DNA of 64,000 nucleotides from RGIG3701 sp964438515 (GCA_964438515.1 CAYTLK010000011.1:1-64000), one strand, 5' to 3'; shown: positions 53,593-62,406, counted from the first letter of the stretch. The notes: generated by a model from the sequence alone, not told the origin. Made by a program: numbers and translations.

Positions 53593-54894
53593 TTAATTCC
53601 TGTTTGAATTTTTACGAGACGAGTTTGATTTCCGAACGTTTCTTTTCCCTGATTTTGAATTTTGTTTATTATTCGATTTTGCATTTTGCTGCGCACTGGA
53701 TTTCGTAACGTTCATGCTGGGGACCGTTTCCGGCGCCGCAGAGGTTTGGGATTCTAAAAAAAGTGCGTTTTTGGAAGCATCGGAACTTTCGGAATTGTTG
53801 GAACCGTCAGAATCGTCATTCAGTTCGTCTTCATCGTCGATCTGCTTGTGCGCCATTGAAGGGATTTTTCCTCCCATCAGTTCGGCCGTCCACTGCGTCA
53901 TTTTGAATTCAAGCAGAATAATCCGCAGCGCGGCTGTAAGCGGTGCCGCAAGCAGCATCCCAACCGGTCCCCAAACGACGCCGCAAAAACCAAGGGCGAG
54001 CAAAATCGTGACTGGATGCAGTTTCAGCCCCTTTCCCTGCAGTTTCGGCTCCAAAAGGTTTCCAAAAAAATTCTGAATGATGCACGGAAGCAAAAACGCG
54101 AGAAAAATCTGTGTGTGACTTAAATCTTCCGTAAGCATTATAATTGGAATGGGAAGGATCGTCGCAATAATGGAACCAATGGAAGGAATGAAATTTAAAA
54201 CAAACGCGAGAATTCCAAACAAAAATGCCATTTGCACCCCAAGCATGATGAAAACCGCATAGACGCAGAGTCCCGTTGCGAGCGAAATGAAGAATTTGAT
54301 GTTTAAGTACTTTTGAATACTGCGCTCGATTTCGCCGTAAATTTCATTTTGCACACGAACGTTCGGGTCGCGTCCCATGAGGATGAAAATACAGAACAGC
54401 AGAACCAGTGTGCTGCATGAGATGAATTTCTGACACATTTTTAAACTTTCACTTAAAAGCGTCGGAATTTCCTCACGAATCGGTGTGACGATACGTTTCG
54501 CATTGATGAATTTTTCATCGATTCCCATGTTTTTCAGCATCGAATCCACGGAATTCATGAACGATTCGGTGGTGGAGGTCGATTCGTTGAAACGAACGTC
54601 ATTAATCGCGCGCGAAATGGAACCGATTGCATATTTCGTAACAAAAAAAACGAGGAAAAAAAGCATCACGATGACGGCCAAAGACCCTGCAAAACCAACC
54701 CAGCGCGACATCTTCCAACGAACGACGATGAGATTGTCGATCGGCGAGACCATCGCACAAAGAAGAATGGAAAATACAAAAGGAATCATGAAGCTGCGCG
54801 TAAAATACATCGCAAAAGAAAACGCGACAAACGCCAGCATCAGCACGCTGCCCGTCAAAAGCCAAAATTGTTCTTCGCGTAAATGTGTGTTCAT
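53593..54894 (-). CDS. AI-2E family membrane transporter
   Basis: 433 residues with about seven to eight hydrophobic segments in the PerM/TqsA layout: two N-terminal pairs, an amphipathic periplasmic region (about 95-145), and the C-terminal core with GILAFVLNFIPSIGSIIATILPIPI and NFFGNLLEPKLQGKGLKLHPV. That last segment is the family signature. Members export autoinducer-2, sodium or small solutes. The last 90 residues are a hydrophilic Ser/Asn-rich tail ending in basic repeats. It precedes the GH57 gene by 6 bases. Substrate unknown. Confidence 0.9.
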   Translation of the reverse strand: MNTHLREEQFWLLTGSVLMLAFVAFSFAMYFTRSFMIPFVFSILLCAMVSPIDNLIVVRWKMSRWVGFAGSLAVIVMLFFLVFFVTKYAIGSISRAINDVRFNESTSTTESFMNSVDSMLKNMGIDEKFINAKRIVTPIREEIPTLLSESLKMCQKFISCSTLVLLFCIFILMGRDPNVRVQNEIYGEIERSIQKYLNIKFFISLATGLCVYAVFIMLGVQMAFLFGILAFVLNFIPSIGSIIATILPIPIIMLTEDLSHTQIFLAFLLPCIIQNFFGNLLEPKLQGKGLKLHPVTILLALGFCGVVWGPVGMLLAAPLTAALRIILLEFKMTQWTAELMGGKIPSMAHKQIDDEDELNDDSDGSNNSESSDASKNALFLESQTSAAPETVPSMNVTKSSAQQNAKSNNKQNSKSGKRNVRKSNSSRKNSNRN

Positions 54895-54983
54895 TCGTTA
54901 CACTCCTTTTCGGAAAAGTTCGTATGTATACTCGAAACGGATCGAGGTTTCAAATAGTAATGCGTTTTTCGGCTTCGATTCCA

Positions 54984-55049
54984 AGCACGATTTACTCTGT
55001 CGGGAGAACCTGGCTGTCCCGCACCATGAAAACTTATTTAATATTCTAA
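54984..55049 (-). repeat. Truncated family-A repeat (hairpin missing)
   Basis: The right end (plus strand: CGATTTACTCTGTCGGGAGA, CCTGGCTGTCCCG) is joined directly to the left end (AAAACTTATTTAATATT), without the GC-rich hairpin in the middle. It fills the gap between the transporter start and the CYTH gene stop. Confidence 0.6.
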
Positions 55050-55751
55050 AGTGGAATCCACGAGTGCCAGGTAGCTGCGCGGCTCCACCTCGTGCAAGTG
55101 TAAAAAGTCGGCCAAGCTCAAAAGTCGTTTTTGTGTTGCGGGAATTTCCGACTCGGATTCCGCCAAAAACTCCAGTTCCGCGAAAATTCCAATCGGTTTC
55201 ACCAAATCGAACGAAAATTCGACTTTCGCGCCTTCCCATTCCCAATACGCCTTGGAACGGACTTTACAGACGTCCCGCACGGCTCGAAAACCCAAAAGCT
55301 GCAGCATTTCGAGCCATTTAGCTCCCTGAACCGATTCTGGAAGTGTGTCGAGCAGCGCCCAAAGAGGCTCTGCCATTCGAAACTCTGAATCCTGCGCAAA
55401 ATTCAAATCGGGTTCCATCGACACTTCCGGAAAACAGGACGCGTCCAGTGTCGTTCGTTCGAACAGCGGCAGTTCCAGTTCCTTTCGGGTCTTTGTTTTG
55501 CGGTCGAGGCGGGGACCTTTATACGTCACGAGCCACTCCGTTTCGGCGCATTGAGGCGTTCTTTCACCCGAAAAGGTCAAATGACGCCGCACACGCAGCG
55601 CTTCGTCCGTTTGGATGAAGTTGCGCGACGGGTGCTGAAAGTACGTATCGACTTCCACGACCTTTTTTCGCCACGAGATTTCCAGGGCGGAAACCGACGC
55701 GAGGAAGGTTTTTGGGGAGGAAATACGAAATTTTTGTTCTACTTCAAACAT
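55038..55751 (-). CDS. CYTH-domain protein (class IV adenylate cyclase/ThTPase fold)
   Basis: 237 residues from ATG 55751, chosen because it places the ExExK motif (Glu3, Glu5, Lys7) at the N terminus as in the family. Downstream are conserved charged strands: ALRVRRH, TYKGPRLDRKTKTRKELE, and the final RSYLALVD. The CYTH tunnel binds triphosphates and metal; family members make cAMP, hydrolyse thiamine triphosphate or inorganic tripolyphosphate. The longer CyaB-type length favours an adenylate cyclase-like protein, but activity cannot be decided. It is downstream of the SGNH hydrolase gene on the same strand. Confidence 0.85.
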   Translation of the reverse strand: MFEVEQKFRISSPKTFLASVSALEISWRKKVVEVDTYFQHPSRNFIQTDEALRVRRHLTFSGERTPQCAETEWLVTYKGPRLDRKTKTRKELELPLFERTTLDASCFPEVSMEPDLNFAQDSEFRMAEPLWALLDTLPESVQGAKWLEMLQLLGFRAVRDVCKVRSKAYWEWEGAKVEFSFDLVKPIGIFAELEFLAESESEIPATQKRLLSLADFLHLHEVEPRSYLALVDSTLEY

Positions 55752-55844
55752 GTTTCTTGAATTTCTAAGAAACGCGGATTCCATTCGTAATTTCAAAAAC
55801 TTTTTTGAATAATTCAGCGTTTCTCTTAAATTTAAATGTCAAAA

Positions 55845-56624
55845 TTAATCTTTCCAAACTTTTGGTTCCACGCCGAGCATTTTCGCGACAATCGGATCGA
55901 CGCGATTTCCCCAAAGAATGTACCCGGCCCGAGTCGGATGCACGAGGTCGCCCATGAGTTCTTTCGGAATCACTCCGTCCGAGCCGACCCACAAATCATT
56001 CAGGTCGAGGATTTGAACATTCTTATAATTTTTGAAAATCTCCGGCAAAAGTGCGTTTGTCGCGGCGGCTCGCGTCCGGCATCCGCTGTCGGGCTGCTGC
56101 GCCATGAAAATGTCGAGCACAAGAATCTGAATGTCGGGATAGAGCGACTGCAGTTTATCGACGCACGCCTTGATTCCCAGCGCGACATTTTCCGAACAGT
56201 TCGGCCAATCGCCCCACAAATTATTGATTCCGATCAGCAAAACAGCCGCTTTCGGATGAATTTTGTCCATCGGCGCGTTTTCAAGACGCCACAGAACGTG
56301 CTGCGTCCGGTCTCCGCCGAACCCCATATTGACGTAATTTCGGTCCCCGTAGAAATATTCCTGAATCTCTTTTCCCGCACCGTCCCACCCGTGCGTGATG
56401 GAGTCGCCGACGAGCAGCAAATCCACGTTTCCCTCTTCAATTCGGGCACAATTTGCTTCGTGACGCGCTTTCCACCACGGCGTATTCATCTTGTCGGCGG
56501 GAACTACGGTGGGCGGCAAAGCGGCTTCTTGTGCATAAGTTTGGGCGGTATTCTGCTGAAATCCGTACGCAAGGACGGTCATTACAAACAGCAGAGACAG
56601 CAACAAATGACGACGATGTTTCAT
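55845..56624 (-). CDS. Secreted SGNH/GDSL hydrolase (PAF-acetylhydrolase-like)
   Basis: 259 residues with a signal peptide (about 1-32). The blocks of the SGNH family are present: GDSITHGW with Ser75, GFGGDRTQHVLWRL with the oxyanion Gly, LLIGINN with Asn, and DLVHPTRAGY with the Asp-x-x-His pair near the C terminus. The GFGGDRT/GINN pattern matches GDSL proteins like the platelet-activating-factor acetylhydrolase Ib beta subunit and bacterial sugar acetyl-esterases. It probably removes acetyl groups from carbohydrate outside the cytoplasm, which suits the glycosidases in the window. Specific substrate not known. Confidence 0.9.
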   Translation of the reverse strand: MKHRRHLLLSLLFVMTVLAYGFQQNTAQTYAQEAALPPTVVPADKMNTPWWKARHEANCARIEEGNVDLLLVGDSITHGWDGAGKEIQEYFYGDRNYVNMGFGGDRTQHVLWRLENAPMDKIHPKAAVLLIGINNLWGDWPNCSENVALGIKACVDKLQSLYPDIQILVLDIFMAQQPDSGCRTRAAATNALLPEIFKNYKNVQILDLNDLWVGSDGVIPKELMGDLVHPTRAGYILWGNRVDPIVAKMLGVEPKVWKD

Positions 56625-56931
56625 AATTTTTTCCTTTAAGTAGGTGGGTGAAATAATTCATTATTCGTATTCCGGATCTGCGATTCTTTCGGCTTTCCTC
56701 GAGTGTATTGGAACGAAACGAAATCTCAAGCGTCCTTCATTCAATATTATAACACGTTTGGACTTCAAAAAAAGGCGGACCCCCATTCTTTTTTTGGAAA
56801 ATATATATGTTGGGCAACTTTTTTAGGGAGGGTTTGATTGTAATGATTGTGAAAGATGAGACGAATGTAGGGGATTGCACTTCGGGAGAGTTTTCGAAAC
56901 CGTTAAAGTTTAAAATGGATAAAGTGGAAAA

Positions 56932-56960
56932 TTGCATAAAACCGGATAAAATGCTATAAT
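56932..56960 (+). promoter_or_regulatory. Sigma70-type promoter for the 57174 gene
   Basis: TTGCAT and TATAAT are separated by 17 bases. The predicted transcript has a leader of about 205 bases. The remaining parts of the gap 56625-57173 show only AT-rich sequence and no ORF. Confidence 0.65.
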
Positions 56961-57173
56961 AGGGTATTCAGAAAAACCGATGAATAAATCAGTATCCCTA
57001 GAAATTTTAAACCCAATGTGTTTCAATTTTGAAGCCCGAAACGGCTGGATACATTTTGGAAATCAAGAGGAATTCCGCTTTCGTGTTTTTGGAACCTGAA
57101 ACCAACGCGAAACTGGGAATTCATAACGCATGATTGGACGAATAAATCAGATATTCAGGAGAGGGAATTTCCC

Positions 57174-58010
57174 ATGAAAAAAAATTGGTTCAGATTGATT
57201 TCTGTAACAGGAACAGCCCTGTGTGCCGCCGCCTTGCTGACGGGTGCAAACGCAGAAAATGCTGCCGTTCCGATGGAAGAGTTTGGTGATTTGGAACTTG
57301 GAATTCCAGAAGACGCCGCGATTGAAAGCGAGTCGCCCATGATTTTGGACGATGTGCTGGAACTGCCGGCGATTACGGAAGATGTGCTTCCCGCTCCGAA
57401 AGCGCCAGTGGTTGAAGAAGCGGTCATCGCGCAGAATCCTGCACCCGCAGCGGTCCCGATTACAGAAGCCGCTTCGGCTCCCGCACCTGCACCCGCAGCC
57501 GTTCCAGTTCCGGTGACGACTCCGGCTGCAACCGTTCCTGTGATGGAAGAAAATGTCCTTGCGCCTCCTGCGCTGGACGCACCGGAAGCGGCGCCTGTGG
57601 AAGTGAAAGCTCCTGCCGCGCTTCCGAAAGTGAAACAGCCGTCCGCCTCCATTGTGGATAATCCGATTCCGACGGTTCCGCAGAATGCCGCTCCCGCGAT
57701 GCCGGTTCCGCAGCAGTCCCAGGAATTCGTTCCGGGAAGTTACGAAGGGGGACCGCAGGGACTCGTTCCGGGAACGGTCAATCGAAATTGCCGCAACTGC
57801 CAGGGAAATGGACCCGCATACATCGTGAATCCCGGCCCGGGACGCCGCGCCGTCATTTATGGAAATCAGCAGAACGGAATGCATGCGTATCCGCGCCGCG
57901 AGTGCCCGAATTGCGACCGCAGATATCGTGGTCCGATGCAGGATCCTTACTATTCCGTGCGTGGTCCGCGCGACTTTCAGGATCCCAATCCCCGAACCAT
58001 CGGTCCGTGA
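57174..58010 (+). CDS. Exported Pro/Ala-rich protein with Arg/Cys-rich end
   Basis: 278 residues after GGAGAGGG and a long leader. A signal peptide (1-24, ending TGANAEN) is followed by an acidic segment, then Pro/Ala/Val repeats (about 75-200), which probably span the wall or periplasm as an extended linker. The C-terminal 80 residues carry Cys pairs (CRNCQGN, CPNCDRRY) and Arg/Tyr-rich segments. The four Cys could bind metal or form disulfides. No family is recognised. It may be a structural surface component. Confidence 0.7.
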   Translation: MKKNWFRLISVTGTALCAAALLTGANAENAAVPMEEFGDLELGIPEDAAIESESPMILDDVLELPAITEDVLPAPKAPVVEEAVIAQNPAPAAVPITEAASAPAPAPAAVPVPVTTPAATVPVMEENVLAPPALDAPEAAPVEVKAPAALPKVKQPSASIVDNPIPTVPQNAAPAMPVPQQSQEFVPGSYEGGPQGLVPGTVNRNCRNCQGNGPAYIVNPGPGRRAVIYGNQQNGMHAYPRRECPNCDRRYRGPMQDPYYSVRGPRDFQDPNPRTIGP

Positions 58011-58192
58011 GTTTTACGCTCAGCATAGAATAAATCTCTGATAAAGATTCTCGTACGGTCAGTTTATGATTAATATACGATTGACGTACGATTAATAGGA
58101 TGGGAAGGGGAAGCGGCTGCATTTTTCAAATGTGCTGATTTCCTCTTTCTTTTTTTGCGGCAGACGGTTCAGGATGGTTTGAAACAAAGTTT

Positions 58193-58783
58193 ATGGAAAA
58201 TTCATCGAAGGGCCTTGATTTTACGGAACGAATGCGCCGCATCTGCGAAAGTATGACGCAAAAAGTGGCGGCGCTGCAGCACATTCAGATGGATCGTGTG
58301 GCGGTGGGATTCTGTCAGACGCGTTCGGGCGGCGAGTTCGGCTGTTATGCGTCGCTCACGCCGCTGCGGTTTGAAAATGGCGCTCTGACGACTCGCCGCA
58401 GAGGGCGTCTGTATACCGTACAACGTATTCTGGACCCGAAAGGGGAGGAGTACCTTTATCTTTTAAATTTTTACGTTCCTCGATTCATCGAATCGACGTT
58501 TCAAGCCAAACTCACGACGACCGTACATGAATTATGGCACATCAGCGAGAAATTTGACGGGGACATTCGGCGTTTTGAGGGTCGGTGTTACGCGCATAGT
58601 TCCTCGCAGAAAGATTACGACGCGTATGCGGAACAGCTTGCGTCGCTCTGGCTCGCGATGAATCCTCCGAAGGAACTGTACGATTTTCTGCACTACAATT
58701 TTGCGGAGCTTCGCACACATTACGGAGGGGTGTACGGGAAGAAATTCAGTGCGCCCAAATTGATCCGCGTCTCTGAAAAATAA
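58193..58783 (+). CDS. Putative HExxH metalloprotein, unknown family
   Basis: 196 residues from ATG 58193. HELWH at 112-116 in a TTTVHELWHISEKF helix, followed by FEGRCYAHSSSQKDYDAYAEQL where a second His or Glu/Asp could be a third zinc ligand. The N-terminal half is mixed (RVAVGFCQTRSGG, YTVQRILD). No signal peptide. This is the pattern of minimal zinc proteases or similar hydrolases, but no family is named. A MarR regulator follows 143 bases later, though with its own promoter. Confidence 0.7.
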   Translation: MENSSKGLDFTERMRRICESMTQKVAALQHIQMDRVAVGFCQTRSGGEFGCYASLTPLRFENGALTTRRRGRLYTVQRILDPKGEEYLYLLNFYVPRFIESTFQAKLTTTVHELWHISEKFDGDIRRFEGRCYAHSSSQKDYDAYAEQLASLWLAMNPPKELYDFLHYNFAELRTHYGGVYGKKFSAPKLIRVSEK

Positions 58784-58834
58784 AAAAAATTCTTTGAATT
58801 TTGGAAATTTTTAAGAAAATAGAAAGATTTCCAC

Positions 58835-58862
58835 TTGACTTTTTTTAAGAAAAGGGTATAGT
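58835..58862 (+). promoter_or_regulatory. Sigma70-type promoter of the MarR gene
   Basis: TTGACT and TATAGT are separated by 16 bases, about 60 bases before the start codon. Confidence 0.6.
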
Positions 58863-58926
58863 TATAAAAGAGTAATGATTATTCTATTCTAAAATTTCCA
58901 ATAAATTATTATCGGAGAGTAAACAA

Positions 58927-59418
58927 ATGAGTTCCGATGAGATTCCGAACGATGCAATGATTATGATGTTTGGTGTGGCAGACAAGCTGCGCCAGATCGT
59001 TCTGCAGGATTCTACGACGAAAAAGAATCTGGCTCTGCTGGAGTCGCTGACGTATCGCCAGCACAAAGCGCTTTTGGCGGTGCGTCTCCTGACCGAGAAC
59101 AATCCGACGGGGGTGAACCTGAAAAAACTCGCAGAACGCATGAATATGACGGTTCCTGCGACTTCGGTTTTGGTTGAATCCATGGTGCAGCACAAGATTT
59201 TTCTGCGCGTCACGAGTCAGACGGATCGTCGGGCGGTCTGCATCAAGCTGTCGGATTTGGGAAACAAAATTATGGATAAACTTCGGGAAAAGATGAATGA
59301 ATACATCAAAAATCTTTATCTGGGGGTTTCATCTGAGGAGAAAGCGGTTTTTGAAGACGTGATGCATCGTTTTCACGACAAGCTGTTTCCTGACGAGGCG
59401 CCGCGGAAATCTATATAA
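58927..59418 (+). CDS. MarR-family transcriptional regulator
   Basis: 163 residues. Helical N terminus, then the winged helix: NPTGVNLKKLAERMNMTVPATSVLVESMVQHK-type recognition region, and the wing RVTSQTDRRAVCIKLSDLG, which is the DRR signature of MarR proteins. The C-terminal helix (EKAVFEDVMHRFHDKLF) forms the dimer interface. MarR proteins repress genes until a small ligand releases them. The gene has its own promoter; an adjacent inverted repeat that would be its operator is not evident. Target genes unknown. Confidence 0.9.
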   Translation: MSSDEIPNDAMIMMFGVADKLRQIVLQDSTTKKNLALLESLTYRQHKALLAVRLLTENNPTGVNLKKLAERMNMTVPATSVLVESMVQHKIFLRVTSQTDRRAVCIKLSDLGNKIMDKLREKMNEYIKNLYLGVSSEEKAVFEDVMHRFHDKLFPDEAPRKSI

Positions 59419-59625
59419 AGAGAAATGCGGCGTGTAAAAAGTTTATTCTGTTTTTTGTGGCTGTGAAGATTTGTTCTTTTGACTGAAGTGTAACTTTCAT
59501 TCCGACGAAGGTTGCACTTTGTTAGTTTTGTGTTAGTTTTGGTTAATCTCATAAAAAAGAATGTTCCAAGGATTGACTTTTTTTATTTTTGTGTAACAAT
59601 AACGTCAAAAGAAAAATATTGTGTC

Positions 59626-59725
59626 TATGCTGGTTCTACAATGAAATTCAGTTTTCACAAAGACTGCAGGAGCCGTGGTGCGTAGCTCCAACGGCGGGCA
59701 GGAAAACTGAAATTCAAAATAGTGT
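59626..59725 (+). repeat. Dispersed repeat family C, copy 2
   Basis: 100 bases, about 88% identical to 31601-31700. Here the ends form a near-perfect inverted repeat (GAAATTCAGTTTTC against GAAAACTGAAATTC), with an inner GGAGC/GCTCC pair. It lies in the gap 59419-59902 next to a family-B copy. Confidence 0.85.
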
Positions 59726-59778
59726 GAGTTTAAAAAGCTTCGAATTCATCCGATTGTTTTTTGAAGCGTTTTTATACC

Positions 59779-59868
59779 CGACGCGTTTTGAATTTTCGCT
59801 TCTCGGTCGTTACTCTATCGAGAAACGACTGCCGCCGCAGCCGCCCAATGCGAAATTTTCAAGTGGAA
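59779..59868 (+). repeat. Dispersed repeat family B, copy 4
   Basis: Starts CGACGCGTTTTGAATTTTCGC and ends GCGAAATTTTCAAGTGGAA. It matches the reverse of 3331-3415 closely over about 85 bases. The inner CGATAGAGTAACGAC segment is shared by only these two copies. Confidence 0.75.
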
Positions 59869-59902
59869 CGTTTTTATTTTGGAATGGATGTTGAAGGTAC
59901 TC

Positions 59903-60811
59903 ATGGCGATTCTGCTGGAAAGAACATATCGACGGACGCTGCCTGCGCTTGCGGGGGTGATTCTTGTCCTAATTTCCTTCGCGATGCAGGCCGTTACTGC
60001 TTCCAATTCTAAAAAAACGTCCGCTTTTTCTTTAACGTCAGCTCCTTCTTTTTCTGCGGAGCCTTTCGTTTTCGCTTGTGAGGGGGCGTCTCCCGTAAAA
60101 TATCGAACGAAAACCGCTTCTTGTCGTTCTTCTCAGTCGGCGCAGGACGTGTTTGTGCAATGTCAGATTGCGTCGATACTTCAAGAGCGTGCCTATCGAT
60201 TTATTTCCGCCTCTGACGATCCTTTTCAGGCGAATCGTATCGTCCTTGAAGGGCTGGAACGGCTTGGGTTGATTGCGTATGACGGACGTTCGTTTTGTCG
60301 TTCCGATCCGGACGTTTCTCGCCAGAGGGAGTCTGAACCGAAATGTTGTGAAGAATCCATTGATTTTTTGCAGACCGTGCTTCAAACCTTTCAATCTATC
60401 GATAATTCGGGAGCGATTAAACGTGCGTCGGATTTTGCGGCGTGTATTCATTCTGAGCCGTCTCTTAAGGAAAAAAACGCACGGGCGGCCTTGGCGATTT
60501 TGCCTTCCTGCGGGATGGAAGAGTGTGTTGAGACGCTGGTTCGATGGGACGAAATTTCCTCAAGAATTTCGATTTTTCCGTATCTTCAATTTCACGAACG
60601 TAAGCCGATAAATCGAGATTTTGAGGATTCTCGTTCCACCTGTATTTGGAGTTTCTCGTCTTCCATTTCGGCAGCTCGTCATAAGTGCAAACCGGTTGCC
60701 TCTTTTGGACGGATTCCAGAAAAAACGGCGGGAACGCTTCATGTTTCGGCTATTTTTGATCGTATTCTTGGTTTTCCGCTGCTGGCGCGATTTGTTGTTC
60801 TTTTGATTTGA
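59903..60811 (+). CDS. Membrane or secreted protein of unknown function
   Basis: 302 residues from ATG 59903, five bases after GAAGG; the frame is open from 59879. The start includes a long hydrophobic helix (LPALAGVILVLISFAMQAV), probably an uncleaved signal anchor. A Ser/Lys linker is followed by a helical middle with Cys residues, and the end is hydrophobic (ILGFPLLARFVVLLI). No family recognised. It precedes a DUF1559 gene by 72 bases on the same strand, which may indicate a common envelope role. Confidence 0.6.
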   Translation: MAILLERTYRRTLPALAGVILVLISFAMQAVTASNSKKTSAFSLTSAPSFSAEPFVFACEGASPVKYRTKTASCRSSQSAQDVFVQCQIASILQERAYRFISASDDPFQANRIVLEGLERLGLIAYDGRSFCRSDPDVSRQRESEPKCCEESIDFLQTVLQTFQSIDNSGAIKRASDFAACIHSEPSLKEKNARAALAILPSCGMEECVETLVRWDEISSRISIFPYLQFHERKPINRDFEDSRSTCIWSFSSSISAARHKCKPVASFGRIPEKTAGTLHVSAIFDRILGFPLLARFVVLLI

Positions 60812-60883
60812 ATATGGATGGGATTGTTGGTTTCTATACTCATCACACCTCAATATTCAGTTTAAAATCCAAAGGAACATAAT

Positions 60884-61930
60884 ATGAACAAACAGATAAA
60901 TCGGAAAAAAAGAGCGTTTACGCTCGTTGAACTACTGGTCGTCATCGTCATTATCGGCCTCCTTGTCGGAATTCTGCTCCCTGCAGTTCAGCAGGCCCGC
61001 GAGGCGGCTCGACGTATGAAATGCAGTAACAATTTCAAGCAGGTTGCGCTTGCCGTCCATAATTTTGAAAATGTGATGGAGTATTATCCTCCGAGCATGT
61101 TCGCTCCAGTCGGTAAAACTTACGAAACTAATAACGGATCGTGGAGTCCTCATGCACGGATTATGCCGTATATTGAAGCCTCTGAAGCGGTGAAAGACAT
61201 TGATTACGAAAAAGCGTGGGACTTGCAGTTGGCCACCGGAACTCCCATGCGGCGCTTCAGTTTCATGATGTGTCCCAGTGAGACAAACGATACGGCAAGA
61301 ATGAAAAATGGAACGGAATATGTTTATCCTCATACCATCGGTTTCAATGCAGGCAGCTGGAAAATCTTTAATCCTAAAGATGGCTCAAAAGGAGACGGAA
61401 TGTTTTTGCCCAACTCCTGCTTCAAAAATTCCGAGATACAGGATGGAGGAAGCAACACGCTGATGCTTGCCGAGGTGAAAGCGTTTACGCCCTATGGAAG
61501 GAATTCCGGCGGAAACCCTGCGATTCCAGAATCTGCCGCAGACGTCGTAACGTATATTGGCTCAACGTCACAACAAAAGATGGGTCTGGATACCAACAGC
61601 AATACGGGACATACGGAATGGCCTGATGGACGTGTTCATCACGCTTGTTTTACGACGACTTTGACTCCGAACACTCAAGTGCTCTTTCCATTCGGCGACA
61701 AATTACTGGATTCGGACTTTAACTCCACGCAGGAAGGAAGCAGTGCTTCCGAAACAACTTATGCGGCAATTACCTCAAGAAGTTATCACGGAAAAGCGGT
61801 CAATAGCGCCAGGATGGACGGATCCGTCAAATTGATTCCGAATACGGTAGATCCTTTCGTTTGGAGAGCTTTGGGAACTCGTGCAGGACAGGAAAACAGG
61901 GACACTTCACTTGAAAAAGTTCGTTTTTGA
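60884..61930 (+). CDS. DUF1559 prepilin-like protein
   Basis: 348 residues from ATG 60884. The leader MNKQINRKKR is followed by AFTLVELLVVIVIIG, with Ala instead of Gly at the processing position -1, and LLPAVQQAREAARRMKC. The C terminus has YHGKAVNSARMDG, the H-x9-DG motif. As with its relatives at 20130 and 29809, it should be inserted as a pseudopilin-like envelope protein. The -1 Ala is permitted for some prepilin peptidases. Function not established in the family. Confidence 0.95.
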   Translation: MNKQINRKKRAFTLVELLVVIVIIGLLVGILLPAVQQAREAARRMKCSNNFKQVALAVHNFENVMEYYPPSMFAPVGKTYETNNGSWSPHARIMPYIEASEAVKDIDYEKAWDLQLATGTPMRRFSFMMCPSETNDTARMKNGTEYVYPHTIGFNAGSWKIFNPKDGSKGDGMFLPNSCFKNSEIQDGGSNTLMLAEVKAFTPYGRNSGGNPAIPESAADVVTYIGSTSQQKMGLDTNSNTGHTEWPDGRVHHACFTTTLTPNTQVLFPFGDKLLDSDFNSTQEGSSASETTYAAITSRSYHGKAVNSARMDGSVKLIPNTVDPFVWRALGTRAGQENRDTSLEKVRF

Positions 61931-62005
61931 AAGAAAAAATTTTTGAAGATTCCGTGGATTGAAACATTCTATGCGGATTTGACTTGAAATTTTAGCTTTT
62001 GGAAT

Positions 62006-62100
62006 ATGAAAAGTTTTTTGGGGGAGGGGACTGCTTTCAAAGGCTCCTTCCCCGCAACGTTTGAAGTTTTAACGAATCGTCAGATTTTCACGAAGTGAGA
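62006..62100 (+). repeat. Dispersed hairpin repeat family A, diverged copy
   Basis: GAAAAGTTTTTTGGGGGAGG starts this copy; GGGGAGGGGACTGCTTTC pairs loosely with AAAGGCTCCTTCCCC. The right part CGTTTGAAGTTTTAACG and CAGATTTTCACGAAGTGA follows. It lies downstream of the DUF1559 gene and is the most diverged copy. Confidence 0.7.
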
Positions 62101-62228
62101 GGAGTATCGGAAAATTTTAAAAAGGGAGTGAGGGGACGAACCGTGTGTTTTTTCAGACGGAAAGAGGCTAATTTCTGAAAAATTTGAAACTTTTTGGGAA
62201 AAACCGTCCGAAATGGAGGCGGTGGTCC

Positions 62229-62256
62229 TTGTAAAAAAAATAAAACGTGGCATAAT
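62229..62256 (+). promoter_or_regulatory. Promoter candidate of the tRNA gene
   Basis: TTGTAA and CATAAT are separated by 16 bases, about 40 bases before the tRNA. Confidence 0.45.
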
Positions 62257-62297
62257 GAGAGACAATTGAAGGGGGAAAGTTACATTTCCTCATTCAT

Positions 62298-62372
62298 CGG
62301 GGCATGGCGCAGTCTGGCTAGCGCGTTTGACTGGGGGTCAAAAGGTCGCAGGTTCAAGTCCTGTTGCCCCGA
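62298..62372 (+). tRNA. tRNA-Pro (anticodon GGG)
   Basis: The cloverleaf is complete: acceptor CGGGGCA against TGCCCCG, D stem GCGC/GCGC, anticodon stem TTTGA/TCAAA with loop CTGGGGG (anticodon GGG), T stem GCAGG/CCTGT with the TTCAAGT loop, discriminator A. CCA is not encoded. A separate terminator follows. Confidence 0.95.
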
Positions 62373-62377
62373 TTCGA

Positions 62378-62406
62378 GGCTGTATTATTTTTATACAGCC
62401 TTTTTT
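62378..62406 (+). terminator. Rho-independent terminator of tRNA-Pro
   Basis: GGCTGTAT pairs perfectly with ATACAGCC over a seven-base loop, followed by six T. Confidence 0.95.

Noticed and set aside
59589..59894. 101-residue ORF on the plus strand
   Set aside because: It is made almost wholly of repeat families C and B, has no good ribosome site, and the real gene starts at 59903 in another frame.
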